Of a stretch of DNA of 64,000 bases, positions 16,399-25,258 are shown piece by piece. Origin of the DNA: Flavisolibacter ginsenosidimutans (GTDB lineage Bacteria; Bacteroidota; Bacteroidia; Chitinophagales; Chitinophagaceae); assembly GCF_007970805.1 (NCBI RefSeq), contig NZ_CP042433.1, positions 3,596,001-3,660,000 of the forward strand, given 5' to 3'. The notes beneath the pieces are model-generated. The model worked only from the letters and a program-made list of their open reading frames with translations, made no database searches and was not told the DNA's origin. The position numbers were made by a program, and so were the translations under genes. Position 1 is the stretch's first letter. Each line of letters opens with the position of its first letter.

Positions 16399-16548
16399 AC
16401 GGTTTGTGGTTTTTAGTTTATGGTTTGAGGTTGGCGTGATGTGCACAAATGTTTTTCTTCTCGTTTGCTCCGTGCGAAAATATTTTTTGTGTCATGGTGT
16501 GCGTCCGTTTACGCCAATTCGCTGGCAAGGGTTGAGGGCATTCCTTCC

Positions 16549-16556
16549 TACCTTTG
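16549..16556 (+). promoter_or_regulatory. -7 box of the DegT aminotransferase gene
   Basis: TACCTTTG is a full TAnnTTTG match, 38 bp before the ATG at 16595. Confidence 0.5.
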
Positions 16557-16594
16557 CTCCTCTCAATTTCAAATCTTAACTCTCAAATTATTTT

Positions 16595-17812
16595 ATGCCC
16601 GGATATGAATTGTGGAGCGATGCGGAACGCAAAGAATTAATGGACGTGGTAGAAAGCGGCGTGCTGATGCGCTACGGTTTTGATGCGCAGCGCAAAGGCC
16701 ACTGGAAAGCAAAAGAACTCGAACAAGCCATCTGCAACCGTTTTGGTTCAAGACATGCGCAGCTTGTGTCGAGCGGAACAGCCGCACTGACAACGGCGAT
16801 GGCCGCTTTGGGCATTGGCGCGGGAGACGAAGTCATCATGCCTTCGTTTACGTTTGTGGCAAGTTTTGAAGCCGTGTTGAGCGTGGGTGCCATTCCTGTT
16901 TTGGTTGACGTGGATGAAACCCTCACGTTAAATCCCGGTGCTGTAAGAAACGCGATTACACCTAAAACAAAATGCGTCATGCCCGTGCACATGTGCGGCA
17001 GCATGGCCGACATGGATGCGCTGCAAAGCATCTGCGCAGAACACGGCTTGTTGTTGCTTGAAGATGCCTGCCAAAGCATCGGCGCTTCGTACAAAGGAAA
17101 GAGTTTGGGAACCATCGGCGATGCCGGAACCTTTTCGTTTGATTTTGTAAAAACCATGACCTGCGGCGAAGGCGGCGTGGTGCTGACGAACAGTGAAGAG
17201 GTTTATACGAAATGCGATGCTTATAGTGATCACGGCCACGATCACAAAGGCGTTGACCGCGGCGCGGATCTGCATCCTTTTCTTGGTTACAACTTTCGTC
17301 TTTCTGAATTGCACGCAGCCGTTGGCCTGGCACAGGTAAAACGGGTAGATGAATTTTTGGCCATCCAAAAAAAGAATCAAACTGCGTTAAAGAATATTCT
17401 CTCCGCCATCCCACAAATTTCTTTTCGCAAGCTTCCCGATCCCGATGGCGACAGTTGCACGTTTTTGAGTTGGTTTTTGCCCACCGAAGAACTCACAAGA
17501 GCGGTAATAACCGAAATGAAAGCGCAGGGCATTGCCGGTGGAAATTTCTATTGGTTCGACAACAACTGGCACTACATCCGCAAGTGGGATCATTTAAAAA
17601 ACGCATCGTCGCTTCATCCTTTGCATGATGAGCAACGAAAAGCACTGCAGGCTTTGGCCTCGCAAGATTTTTCTGCATCCGATGCGGTGATGAGCCGCTG
17701 CGTTTCTACTTCTATTTCGTTGTTGTGGACGGAAGAACAAGTGAAGGAAAAAGGCGAGAAAATGGTAGCCGCGATTAATAAAGTTTTGGCAAGCGAAAGC
17801 ATCAACGCTTAA
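16595..17812 (+). CDS. DegT/DnrJ/EryC1/StrS family PLP aminotransferase
   Basis: A 405-residue aspartate-aminotransferase-fold enzyme. The family usually transaminates nucleotide-linked keto-sugars or related ketones. Visible marks: SSGTAALTTAM (phosphate-binding), PSFTFVAS, LLEDACQSIGASYKG (Asp157 contacts the pyridine nitrogen), FSFDFVKTMTCGEGGVV with the Schiff-base lysine Lys186, and GYNFRLSELHAAVGLAQ. The C-terminal third carries an unusual NFYWFDNNWHYIRKWDHLKN segment. There are no sugar biosynthesis genes next to it, so the substrate is unknown. It has its own promoter and is followed by a terminator. Confidence 0.9.
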   Translation: MPGYELWSDAERKELMDVVESGVLMRYGFDAQRKGHWKAKELEQAICNRFGSRHAQLVSSGTAALTTAMAALGIGAGDEVIMPSFTFVASFEAVLSVGAIPVLVDVDETLTLNPGAVRNAITPKTKCVMPVHMCGSMADMDALQSICAEHGLLLLEDACQSIGASYKGKSLGTIGDAGTFSFDFVKTMTCGEGGVVLTNSEEVYTKCDAYSDHGHDHKGVDRGADLHPFLGYNFRLSELHAAVGLAQVKRVDEFLAIQKKNQTALKNILSAIPQISFRKLPDPDGDSCTFLSWFLPTEELTRAVITEMKAQGIAGGNFYWFDNNWHYIRKWDHLKNASSLHPLHDEQRKALQALASQDFSASDAVMSRCVSTSISLLWTEEQVKEKGEKMVAAINKVLASESINA

Positions 17813-17835
17813 AGTGCTTTGTACAAACATTTATG

Positions 17836-17857
17836 AAAGCAACCCAAGGGTTGCTTT
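17836..17857 (+). terminator. Rho-independent terminator after the DegT aminotransferase gene
   Basis: Stem AAAGCAACC / GGTTGCTTT with tetraloop CAAG, followed by TTCTTTT. It starts 23 bp after the stop codon. Confidence 0.8.
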
Positions 17858-17870
17858 TTCTTTTGCGTAC

Positions 17871-17900
17871 TGTCATCTTTCATCCGTCATCTGTCATCCA
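17871..17900 (+). repeat. Short degenerate tandem repeat (GTCATC/TTCATC words)
   Basis: Four near-copies of the word (T/G/C)(T/G)TCATCn follow one another just upstream of the FAA hydrolase promoter. Similar word strings occur at 50400-50450. No function is known. Confidence 0.4.
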
Positions 17901-17908
17901 TACCTTCC

Positions 17909-17916
17909 TACATTTG
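17909..17916 (+). promoter_or_regulatory. -7 box of the FAA hydrolase gene
   Basis: TACATTTG is a full TAnnTTTG match, 20 bp before the ATG at 17937. Confidence 0.55.
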
Positions 17917-17936
17917 TCGCCTAAATTTCTTCAACC

Positions 17937-18938
17937 ATGAAACTGGTTTCTTACCTCAAAGAAGAACACGATGCGCTTGCGGTTTTGGTGGACGGATTGC
18001 TGTACGACATGGAATATTTGCACCCTGATTTGCCCAACACGATGAGCATGTTTTTAAATTATTGGGAAGACTCGGTTGCCTTTGCGCAGGAAGGTGTGCG
18101 AATGATTGAAGAAGGCCGCATTGCACAAGGCAAAGGCATCCCGGTTGAAAGCGTTCAGGTGCTGGCACCCGTTCCTTTTCCTTCATCGTGCAGAGATGCC
18201 TATGCCTTTCGCCAGCACGTGGAAGCGGCGCGGCGAAACCGCAAAGTGCCCATGATTCCGGAGTTTGATCAATACCCCGTTTTTTATTTCACCAATCACC
18301 ACGGCGTGAAAGGGCCGGGCGAAGTTTTGTGCATGCCCGATCATTTTGAAAAGCTCGACTTCGAACTGGAAGCCGCGATTGTGATTTGCAAACACGGCCG
18401 CAACATCAAAGCCGAAGAAGCGGATGAATACATCGGCGGATTGATGATCATGAACGACCTGAGTGCCCGCACGCTGCAGATGCAGGAAATGCTGCTCAAC
18501 CTTGGTCCCGCAAAAGGAAAAGATTTCGCTACGACGGTTGGGCCGTGGCTGGTAACGCTGGACGAACTGGAAGAATTTGAAACGGCCGCAAAAGAAGGCC
18601 ATGTTGGAAAAGCTTGGAATTTAAAAATGACCTGTACCGTGAACGGCGTGCAAGTAAGCGAAGGAAACTTGGGCGACATGGATTGGACTTTTGCTGAAAT
18701 TATTGAACGAGCATCCTATGGTGTGGATCTTTATCCCGGCGACATCATCGGCAGCGGCACGGTGGGTACGGGTTGTTTTTTGGAACTCAACGGCACCGGA
18801 AAACTGAATGATGAGAACTACCAGGAGCAATGGTTGAAAGAGGGCGACGTAGTGGAACTGGAAATTGATGCCTTGGGGACGTTGAGCAATATCATCGTTG
18901 CCGAAGAAAGTGATTGGCGTATAATTTCTGAACCGTGA
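17937..18938 (+). CDS. Fumarylacetoacetate hydrolase family protein
   Basis: A 333-residue FAA-hydrolase-fold enzyme. Members hydrolyse or hydrate carbon-carbon bonds in oxo-acids using one divalent metal. The metal site is seen in LDFELEAAIVI (two glutamates) and MNDLSARTLQ (aspartate), and a catalytic histidine is probable in YAFRQHVEAARR. GDIIGSGTVGTGCFLE is the typical C-terminal core. Tyrosine degradation would need partner genes (hmgA, hppD), which are not in the window, so the substrate is open. The stop codon lies within the left arm of the inverted repeat at 18928. Confidence 0.9.
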   Translation: MKLVSYLKEEHDALAVLVDGLLYDMEYLHPDLPNTMSMFLNYWEDSVAFAQEGVRMIEEGRIAQGKGIPVESVQVLAPVPFPSSCRDAYAFRQHVEAARRNRKVPMIPEFDQYPVFYFTNHHGVKGPGEVLCMPDHFEKLDFELEAAIVICKHGRNIKAEEADEYIGGLMIMNDLSARTLQMQEMLLNLGPAKGKDFATTVGPWLVTLDELEEFETAAKEGHVGKAWNLKMTCTVNGVQVSEGNLGDMDWTFAEIIERASYGVDLYPGDIIGSGTVGTGCFLELNGTGKLNDENYQEQWLKEGDVVELEIDALGTLSNIIVAEESDWRIISEP

Positions 18939-19059
18939 TTTGGGTGGATAAAAAAATTAGCAAGAAATAAAAGAGTCGTTCATAACAGAACGACTCTTTC
19001 TTTATGAAGGTGTTTTTATTTCCTCCTAATCCTAATAATCTACCCAAATCACGGTTCAG
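18928..19059. repeat. Nested inverted-repeat element between convergent genes (copy 1)
   Basis: An outer perfect 18-bp inverted repeat (18928-18945 starting CTGAACCGTGATT, and 19042-19059) encloses a 12-bp terminator hairpin (18970-18999). The outer arms touch the stop codons of the FAA hydrolase gene and purH. A second copy with related arms and the same hairpin core AGAGTCGTTC lies at 62672-62800. Confidence 0.8.
18970..18999. terminator. Bidirectional terminator between the FAA hydrolase gene and purH
   Basis: Perfect 12-bp stem AAAGAGTCGTTC / GAACGACTCTTT with loop ATAACA. It has T-rich flanks in both directions and serves both convergent genes. Confidence 0.85.
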
Positions 19060-19060
19060 A

Positions 19061-20569
19061 TTAATGCCTGAAATGCCTCAACCCTGTCATCACCATCACT
19101 AAATTATTCGCCACGCAATATTCAATGCTGTCTTTGTCGCGGATAGAACCACCGGGCTGAATAAAAGCCGTGATGCCGGCTTCGTGGCCAAGTTGTACGC
19201 AATCATTAAAGGGAAAAAACGCATCGCTTGCCATTACCGCGCCGCTTAAATCAAAGTTGAACTGTTTTGCTTTCTCTACCGCGTGGCGCAAGGCATCAAT
19301 GCGACTGGTTTGTCCGCAACCTTTGCCTACCAGTTGCTTGTTTTTCACCAGCGCAATGGCGTTGCTTTTTAGGTGCTTGCACACAAGGTTGGCAAAGAGC
19401 AAATCTTCTTTTTCCCTTTCGTCTGATGCACGTCCGCCCGCTTCTTCCCATTTATCAAAATTGCCGGCGTCTTTGCCTTGTTGCAACGTACCGTTCACGG
19501 CATTCTTGTAAATGTTCTTTGTTGTAACTGTGTTTTTAAGTTGAAGCAAAATGCGGTTCTTTTTTGTCTTCAAAATGCTTAACGCTTCGTCGTTATAAGA
19601 AGGAGCCAACAACACTTCAAAAAAGATTTCGTTGATGGCTTCTGCCGTGGCTTTGTCAATCTCGCGGTTGCAAACCAGAACGCCACCGAAAGCACTTTCG
19701 GGGTCGCCGGCCAAAGCGTGTTTCCAGGCATCGCTTACGTCTTCGCGGCTGGCAATGCCGCACACGTTGGTGTGTTTGATGATGGCGAAAGTTGTGCTTT
19801 GGAACTCTTTGATTAATTCAATCGCCGCATCAATGTCCACCAAATTGTTGTAGGAAATTTCCTTGCCGTGCAGTTGTTCGAAGCATTCGTTCAAGTCGCC
19901 GTAAAACACGGCCGTTTGGTGCGGATTTTCGCCGTAACGAAGCACCGTTTCTTTTCCCGCGCCAACAACGGTTAGCGGTTCATCAGCGTTGAAATAATTG
20001 TTGATGGCAACGTCATAATTCGCTACCACTTTGAACGCTTTTGCAGCAAAGGCTTTTCGTTGCTCAAGGCTGATTTCGCCACTTTGTGTTTGAAGCAATT
20101 CAACGAGCTTGCCGTAATCGTCTTTCGATGCAATCACCGTCACATCGGCAAAATTTTTCGCGGCCGCACGAATCATCGAGGGGCCGCCAATGTCTATCTT
20201 TTCAATGATTAATTTTTCCTCTTTGGTTTGCACCAGTGTTTCTTCAAAAGGATACAAATCCACGATCACCAAATCAAGCGTTGGAATGTTGTACTGCTGC
20301 ATTTCCCGCACGTCGGTTTCGTTGCTTCGCCGCCCGAGAATGCCGCCAAACACCGATGGGTGCAGCGTCTTTACCCGTCCGCCCAAAATGGACGGATACG
20401 TTGTGAGGCTTTCCACCGGAATCACGTCAATGCCCAAGTCTTCGATAAATTTTTGCGTGCCGCCGGTGGAGTAGATCGTTGCGCCTTGTTCTTTCAGTTG
20501 CCGTACAACCGGTTCAAGGCCGTCTTTATAAAAAACAGAAATCAGCGCAGCGGAAATTTTTTTGTTCAT
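19061..20569 (-). CDS. purH: Bifunctional AICAR transformylase / IMP cyclohydrolase
   Basis: Catalyses the last two steps of purine synthesis, from AICAR via FAICAR to IMP. The 502-residue protein begins MNKKISAALISVFYKDGLE; the IMP cyclohydrolase domain has YSTGGT, LGGRVKTLHPSVFGGIL, VDLYPF and IDIGGPSMIRAAAKN. The transformylase domain has LRYGENPHQTA, IKHTNVCGIA, DPESAFGGV, GQTSRIDA, ASDAFFPFND and the ending IQPGGSIRD. I chose ATG 20569 because the domain begins there; an in-frame ATG at 20701 lies inside comEC. A promoter box stands at 20602-20595. Confidence 0.97.
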   Translation of the reverse strand: MNKKISAALISVFYKDGLEPVVRQLKEQGATIYSTGGTQKFIEDLGIDVIPVESLTTYPSILGGRVKTLHPSVFGGILGRRSNETDVREMQQYNIPTLDLVIVDLYPFEETLVQTKEEKLIIEKIDIGGPSMIRAAAKNFADVTVIASKDDYGKLVELLQTQSGEISLEQRKAFAAKAFKVVANYDVAINNYFNADEPLTVVGAGKETVLRYGENPHQTAVFYGDLNECFEQLHGKEISYNNLVDIDAAIELIKEFQSTTFAIIKHTNVCGIASREDVSDAWKHALAGDPESAFGGVLVCNREIDKATAEAINEIFFEVLLAPSYNDEALSILKTKKNRILLQLKNTVTTKNIYKNAVNGTLQQGKDAGNFDKWEEAGGRASDEREKEDLLFANLVCKHLKSNAIALVKNKQLVGKGCGQTSRIDALRHAVEKAKQFNFDLSGAVMASDAFFPFNDCVQLGHEAGITAFIQPGGSIRDKDSIEYCVANNLVMVMTGLRHFRH

Positions 20570-20594
20570 GATTGGAGGGGATTGAAATGCGCCG

Positions 20595-20602
20595 CAAAAG
20601 TA
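20595..20602 (-). promoter_or_regulatory. -7 box of purH
   Basis: TACTTTTG on the minus strand is a full TAnnTTTG match, 25 nt before the purH ATG and inside the 38-bp gap after comEC. Confidence 0.55.
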
Positions 20603-20607
20603 GGGCG

Positions 20608-22677
20608 CTACCAGTTCATTACAAAAGCGCCGTCTTCGCTTACGTTGTAACAGGGAATGCGCAGCGAATCGCAATCCCGTTTCCACAGTGCGGCTTTCCA
20701 CGCCGGCACCGAGCCATCAATCACAATCTGTTTCACCACAAAAGCATCAAGAACCTTTGAAATATAGAGCTTGGGATTTCTGGAGAGGATCAACACATCA
20801 ACGGTAAGTTTTGGATTGGCGGTTACCAAAGGCATCGTTTCATTCATCACCACAACCTGCTTGCCGTTCAGCAAAAAACTTTTTGTATCGGCATCCGATT
20901 TTTGTGCAGATACGCGGTGCAAAATGCGCGAAGGTTGCAAGTGAAAGTTTCGTGCAAAGTCGTCGTAAAGCAAGGACGTGTCGCCGAGAAAAGCATAATT
21001 TCTCCCGTTGATCACGTCAATGGCCGTGTGCTTTGGCACGTTGTAAACAACAAGCTTTTGTTGCCGCTCTGCTTCGCTAAAAGAAACCGTTCTTATCAAC
21101 ATGAAAACGGCAAAAGAAGATAGTGCCGTCCACGCCAAGCGGCGTTGTTTTTCCATCAGCCAATAACAAATTGCCACCACAAAAATCAACAGCAACAGCG
21201 TTTGAACAAGATTGATGGAAAGCCCGTTCCATACAGAAAAAGGAACGTTGTTTAACCGTTCAATGTAACTGTTCATCCAGTAAATAAGGTGGTGCAAAGC
21301 AGCGCCAACAAGCGCTGCAAGCGGTGTAAAAAAAGACACCGCGCAAAGCAAGATCTCTCCAAGTACAACAAGGCTGCTCAAGGGCACAGCAATAAAATTG
21401 GTAAACAAAAAAAGCAGCGGCATTTGGTGAAAATGATAAACGCTGATGGGGATGGTGAGCACCTGTGCCGAGATGGTAACGGCCGTTAGCTTCCAGAAAA
21501 AATCAACGGCTTTGTTGGTGAGATGAAACCAATTGTAAACGGGTTGAAAGAAAAGCACAATGCTAAGCACCGCTGTGTACGAAAGCTGAAAGCCAACGTC
21601 CCACAACCAAAAGGGGTTGATGCAAAGAAGAACGAGTGCCGAAAACGCAAGGGTGTTGAAAAAATTCGTTCGCCGCAGCGCCAGCTCACCGGCCGCAATT
21701 AAACTAAACATCACCGCCGAACGAAGCACCGACGGCTGTGCGCCGGCCAAAATGCTGAACAGCCAAAGCGAGGCAATCACCAGCAGCAAACGAACTGCAA
21801 CCAATTTTTTAGCCCGCTTCAAAGGCTTTGTCAGCAACATGAGCAGCCAATAAATCAAGCCGAGGTGCAAGCCCGAAATCGCAATGATGTGCACCACGCC
21901 GGTGTTGGAATATGCCTGCACTAAATTTTTATCCAGGTCATCTTTGTAGCCAATCAACAAGGCTTCGGCAAGGCCTTGTTCTTTTTCGCCGGGAATGTAT
22001 TTTTTCATCACGCCAACCACCCATTCGCGGCAGGCAAAAACGGCTTCTGTAAAGACGCTTTTATCGGTGCCGGGCAATAGAACGAAATCATCGCCGGACA
22101 AATAAACCTGGTGCGTAATGCCGTTGAAAAGGCAATAGGTTTTGTAATCGAAACTGCCCGGATTGCCCGCGTTTTTTATTTCCTGCAAGGGCCTGTTGAA
22201 AAGGATGCGGCTGCCGTATTGCAACGATGGCGGAAGCGAATCTTTTTTAAAATAGAGAATTACATTTCCTTTCACCGGTTTTGCGGAAGAAGAATCGTTC
22301 AAGCTTTCGAAGCTTGCCAGGGCTTTGTACGAGTTTGCTTTTTCTACCAGCGGCTCTTCCAGTTTTACGGTAATGCCATTACCCGCTTTGTATTCGCAGC
22401 CAATCCAGTGCTTGTTGTTGCGAACGTCTTGTTGCCAAACCAAAAGACCGCCGCCCGCCACAAACAAAAGACAAAGAGCCGTGCCGTTCACCGCACTTAG
22501 TTGATAGCGTTTCCGGATGCCGGTAAACGAATAAAGCCCCGCGAAAAGAAAACACACACCAAAGCAAAGAAGCAAAACGGAAAGCGAAAGCTGAACGTTC
22601 CATTGCAGCACAATGCCAACGGCCGTTGCGGTCAACAATCGAACAAAAGGTGCTTTGTGCCAAAGCCGTGCAGCCAT
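20608..22677 (-). CDS. ComEC/Rec2-family competence membrane protein
   Basis: A 689-residue polytopic membrane protein related to the DNA channel for transformation. The N-terminal part has a DUF4131-like domain with an OB-type stretch (EPLVEKANSYKALASFE, VILYFKKDSLPPSLQYG). The Competence domain is clear: ALLIGYKDDLDKNLVQAYSN, GVVHIIAISGLHLGLIYWLL, GAQPSVLRSAVMFSL and DVGFQLSYTAVLSIV. The C-terminal 160 residues occupy the place of the beta-lactamase-like nuclease domain but lack its HxHxDH motif. The start at ATG 22677 follows the MFS stop; the frame is open farther upstream but enters the MFS gene. Confidence 0.9.
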   Translation of the reverse strand: MAARLWHKAPFVRLLTATAVGIVLQWNVQLSLSVLLLCFGVCFLFAGLYSFTGIRKRYQLSAVNGTALCLLFVAGGGLLVWQQDVRNNKHWIGCEYKAGNGITVKLEEPLVEKANSYKALASFESLNDSSSAKPVKGNVILYFKKDSLPPSLQYGSRILFNRPLQEIKNAGNPGSFDYKTYCLFNGITHQVYLSGDDFVLLPGTDKSVFTEAVFACREWVVGVMKKYIPGEKEQGLAEALLIGYKDDLDKNLVQAYSNTGVVHIIAISGLHLGLIYWLLMLLTKPLKRAKKLVAVRLLLVIASLWLFSILAGAQPSVLRSAVMFSLIAAGELALRRTNFFNTLAFSALVLLCINPFWLWDVGFQLSYTAVLSIVLFFQPVYNWFHLTNKAVDFFWKLTAVTISAQVLTIPISVYHFHQMPLLFLFTNFIAVPLSSLVVLGEILLCAVSFFTPLAALVGAALHHLIYWMNSYIERLNNVPFSVWNGLSINLVQTLLLLIFVVAICYWLMEKQRRLAWTALSSFAVFMLIRTVSFSEAERQQKLVVYNVPKHTAIDVINGRNYAFLGDTSLLYDDFARNFHLQPSRILHRVSAQKSDADTKSFLLNGKQVVVMNETMPLVTANPKLTVDVLILSRNPKLYISKVLDAFVVKQIVIDGSVPAWKAALWKRDCDSLRIPCYNVSEDGAFVMNW

Positions 22678-22715
22678 GCACAAAAGATAAACTGCTTTCG
22701 GGGCTTCTGCAAGCC

Positions 22716-23891
22716 TTAGCTTTCTTTTGCTGGCGAACGAATAACCAACAGAAAATAAAGGGACACCGACAGGGCTACAACCGCCGTTACATAAAAAGCC
22801 AGACCGCTGCCGAAACGCTGCCAGAGCAATCCGGTAACCACGCTGGCCAGCAGCGTGCAAAGGCTTTCGCAAGAGGTATAAAAGCCAACTGCCGTGGCCG
22901 TGTTGCGGTTGTGCGAGAGATTGGTGATCCAGGCTTTGGCGAGGCCTTCCACCGCGGCGGCGTAAATGCCGTACAGGAAAAAGGCAAGAAAGATTACCGG
23001 CGTTGATGGTGAAGCGGCAAATAAAAAATAAACGGTAGAAAACAGCAATATGCCGGCTAAAAAAACATTGCGGATCTTGGTCCTGTCGGCCAGTACACCA
23101 AGCGGATAAGCCACCAACGCAAATACCACGTTGTAAAAAATATAAGCGCCAATGGCCAGCCGGTCGTCGCCGGTTACTTCTTTTGTTTTCAGCAAAAGAA
23201 AAACGTCCGAACTGTTTACAAGCGACAACACAAGCAATCCCACCACCAGTTTTTTATACGGTGATGATGCAATGCGCCAGTAACCAAAAAAAGAAAAAAA
23301 GCCGCCTTCATTCAGCGTAGAGGAAGGCTGTCTTTTTTCTTTCAGCAGAAAAACAAGCGCAACGGACAAAAGGCCCGGAATGCCCGCAAGCAAAAAGATA
23401 AGCGCATAATTTTTTGGATAAAGAACAAACAACAACAGCGCCAGCGCAGGGCCAATGGCTGCGCCAAACGTATCCATCGCTCGGTGAAAGCCAAACACCC
23501 TCGCCTTGGTTTGCGGCGTGGCATTTTGTGAAAGCAGCGCATCTCTTGCCGCCGTGCGAAGTCCTTTGCCCAAGCGGTCAACGGCACGCGAAAAGAAGAT
23601 CCACAGCGGATAGGTGAACGCCGCCATCATGGGCTTGGAAACCGCACTGAAAAAATACCCCAGCTTTACAAAAGGCAGCCGCAAGCCGCTTTCGTCGCTG
23701 CGTTTGCCAAAATAACCTTTGCTGATGGCGGCTGTAAAATTGGCCATGCCTTCCAGCACACCAATCAGCAAAACCGAAAAGCCGATTTCTTTTAAATACA
23801 CCGGGATGATGGGGTAAAGCATTTCACTGGCCACATCGGCAAACAGCGAAACAAAGGAGAGGACGAGCACCGTTCGGTTGATGATCTTCAC
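22716..23891 (-). CDS. Major facilitator superfamily transporter
   Basis: About 390 residues with twelve hydrophobic helices. MFS marks are GVLEGMANFTAAISKGYFGKRSDESGLR after helix 2 (the loop 2-3 motif), DRLGKGLRTAARDALLSQ and the related loop GVLADRTKIRN in the second half. The substrate is unknown. The start is uncertain: I chose GTG 23891 (VKIINRTVLVLSF) since the box TACTTTCG ends 5 nt before it; TTG at 23918 would add nine residues. It is followed by comEC after 38 bp, perhaps in one transcript. Confidence 0.85.
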   Translation of the reverse strand: MKIINRTVLVLSFVSLFADVASEMLYPIIPVYLKEIGFSVLLIGVLEGMANFTAAISKGYFGKRSDESGLRLPFVKLGYFFSAVSKPMMAAFTYPLWIFFSRAVDRLGKGLRTAARDALLSQNATPQTKARVFGFHRAMDTFGAAIGPALALLLFVLYPKNYALIFLLAGIPGLLSVALVFLLKEKRQPSSTLNEGGFFSFFGYWRIASSPYKKLVVGLLVLSLVNSSDVFLLLKTKEVTGDDRLAIGAYIFYNVVFALVAYPLGVLADRTKIRNVFLAGILLFSTVYFLFAASPSTPVIFLAFFLYGIYAAAVEGLAKAWITNLSHNRNTATAVGFYTSCESLCTLLASVVTGLLWQRFGSGLAFYVTAVVALSVSLYFLLVIRSPAKES

Positions 23892-23896
23892 AAAGC

Positions 23897-23904
23897 GAAA
23901 GTAA
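23897..23904 (-). promoter_or_regulatory. Putative -7 box of the MFS gene
   Basis: TACTTTCG on the minus strand, seven of eight matches to TAnnTTTG, 5 nt before the proposed GTG start. It stands back to back with the GNAT promoter. Confidence 0.4.
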
Positions 23905-23919
23905 CCGTCATCCCTCAAC

Positions 23920-23927
23920 TAATTTTG
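23920..23927 (+). promoter_or_regulatory. -7 box directly before the GNAT gene
   Basis: TAATTTTG is a full TAnnTTTG match and ends 5 nt before the ATG at 23933, suggesting a leaderless mRNA. Confidence 0.5.
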
Positions 23928-23932
23928 GACTC

Positions 23933-24451
23933 ATGAACGTTACGCTTCGCACGGCCACGAAAGAAGACGCCGAACTGATTGCCGACATCAGCCGACAAAC
24001 CTTTTACGACACGTTTGCCGCCGACAATTCCGAAGAAGACATGCAAAAATTCCTGAGTGAACAATTCACCAGGGGAAGACTGATGTTGGAAGTAGGCGCG
24101 GCGGAAAACAGTTTTCTTCTGGCGTATTGCGAAGACAAGCTCGCCGGTTACGCAAAGCTGCGCGATGCAAGAGTGCCGGTAGCTTTGAAAAATGTTCCCT
24201 CGCTTGAGATTGCCCGCCTCTACGTATTGCAGGAATTTTTGGGCAAAGGCATTGGCGCCCTGTTAATGAGGGCTTGCCTTGAAACAGCCCGCGAAAAACA
24301 AAAGACGGTAGCCTGGCTGGGCGTGTGGGAAAAGAACAAGCGAGCCATCCATTTTTACAGCCGCTGGGGCTTTCAAAAATTTGGCGAATGGGATTTTCTT
24401 TTGGGCAATGATTTGCAGCGCGACTGGCTGATGAAGAAAGAACTCGCCTGA
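23933..24451 (+). CDS. GNAT family N-acetyltransferase
   Basis: A 172-residue GNAT protein, closest in outline to the PaiA/RimI-like group. The acetyl-CoA site is in LEIARLYVLQEFLGKGIGAL (motif A: VLQEFLGKGIG), followed by VAWLGVWEKNKRAIHFYSRW and GFQKFGEWDF (motif B). The substrate, an amine or a protein N-terminus, is not determinable. It is divergent from the MFS gene with only 41 bp between the start codons. Confidence 0.9.
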   Translation: MNVTLRTATKEDAELIADISRQTFYDTFAADNSEEDMQKFLSEQFTRGRLMLEVGAAENSFLLAYCEDKLAGYAKLRDARVPVALKNVPSLEIARLYVLQEFLGKGIGALLMRACLETAREKQKTVAWLGVWEKNKRAIHFYSRWGFQKFGEWDFLLGNDLQRDWLMKKELA

Positions 24452-24530
24452 TTAAAATCCTGTACCCCGTTAACGGCCGTCATTTGTGTTTGCGATTTTG
24501 TTTCCCTCCTTTGTCTTTCAAACAAGCAAC

Positions 24531-25160
24531 ATGAAAGGCCTTTGTTTTTTTCCGCTGCTCCTTCTTCTTGGTTGTACCGCCACAAAGCTTACGTCGTCGT
24601 GGACAGCACCAACAGCCGGCGCAAAAAATTACAGGCAACTCCTGGTGGTAAGTACCGTTCAAAACGAAGACAGTGTTTTGCGCATTGCCATGGAAGACCG
24701 TATGGTGGCCGCTCTCAAAACTATCGGATACAACGCCGTAGCCTTTCACCAGGCGTTCAGGCCAGGAGCGCTGCGGTCTATGCGCTACGATTCTGTTCAG
24801 CAGCGGCTTTCCGGCAAGGGTATTGACGGTGTGATTACCATTGGATTGCTGGCAAAAGAAAGCGGGAGCACTTATGTAAAGGACCGCGTTTCCGCAAGAC
24901 CCGAAGGTGCGCCAATGGGCAGCTTCTGGGAATCACCCGCAACCACCGTAAAACAAGAAATCGGCAAGCCCGGTTATTACGTAACAACTACGGAATATTA
25001 CTGGGAAAGCAATTTTTACGACGTCAACACAATTGCCCTTTTATACAATGCACGCACAACAGCCTTTGACGTTACATCGGCGCAAAGCCTTGCGGGCAAA
25101 TACGGTAAACTCATTGTAGACGACCTGCAAAAGAATTATGTTCTTACGGCCCGGAAATAA
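24531..25160 (+). CDS. Lipoprotein of unknown function
   Basis: A 209-residue protein with lipobox LLLLGC (Cys15) from ATG 24531. The mature part begins TATKLTSSWTAPTAG, then has an alpha/beta-like domain (YRQLLVVSTVQNEDSVLRIA, EDRMVAALKTIGYNAVAF, GIDGVITIGLLAKES) and ends with aromatic strands (YYVTTTEYYWESNFYDV, IALLYNARTTAFDV). The layout, a small periplasmic domain that starts from a strand like LTSSW and handles metal- or envelope-related roles, resembles other Bacteroidota lipoproteins with no assigned function. I cannot assign a family. Confidence 0.75.
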   Translation: MKGLCFFPLLLLLGCTATKLTSSWTAPTAGAKNYRQLLVVSTVQNEDSVLRIAMEDRMVAALKTIGYNAVAFHQAFRPGALRSMRYDSVQQRLSGKGIDGVITIGLLAKESGSTYVKDRVSARPEGAPMGSFWESPATTVKQEIGKPGYYVTTTEYYWESNFYDVNTIALLYNARTTAFDVTSAQSLAGKYGKLIVDDLQKNYVLTARK

Positions 25161-25258
25161 AAAGAGGATGATGAATGACGAAGTATGCCTTGGTCGTTGA
25201 TCGTTGCTCGATTTCTTCGGCCAACTGCCAACGATCAGCAAACAACGGCTCTTCTTTG

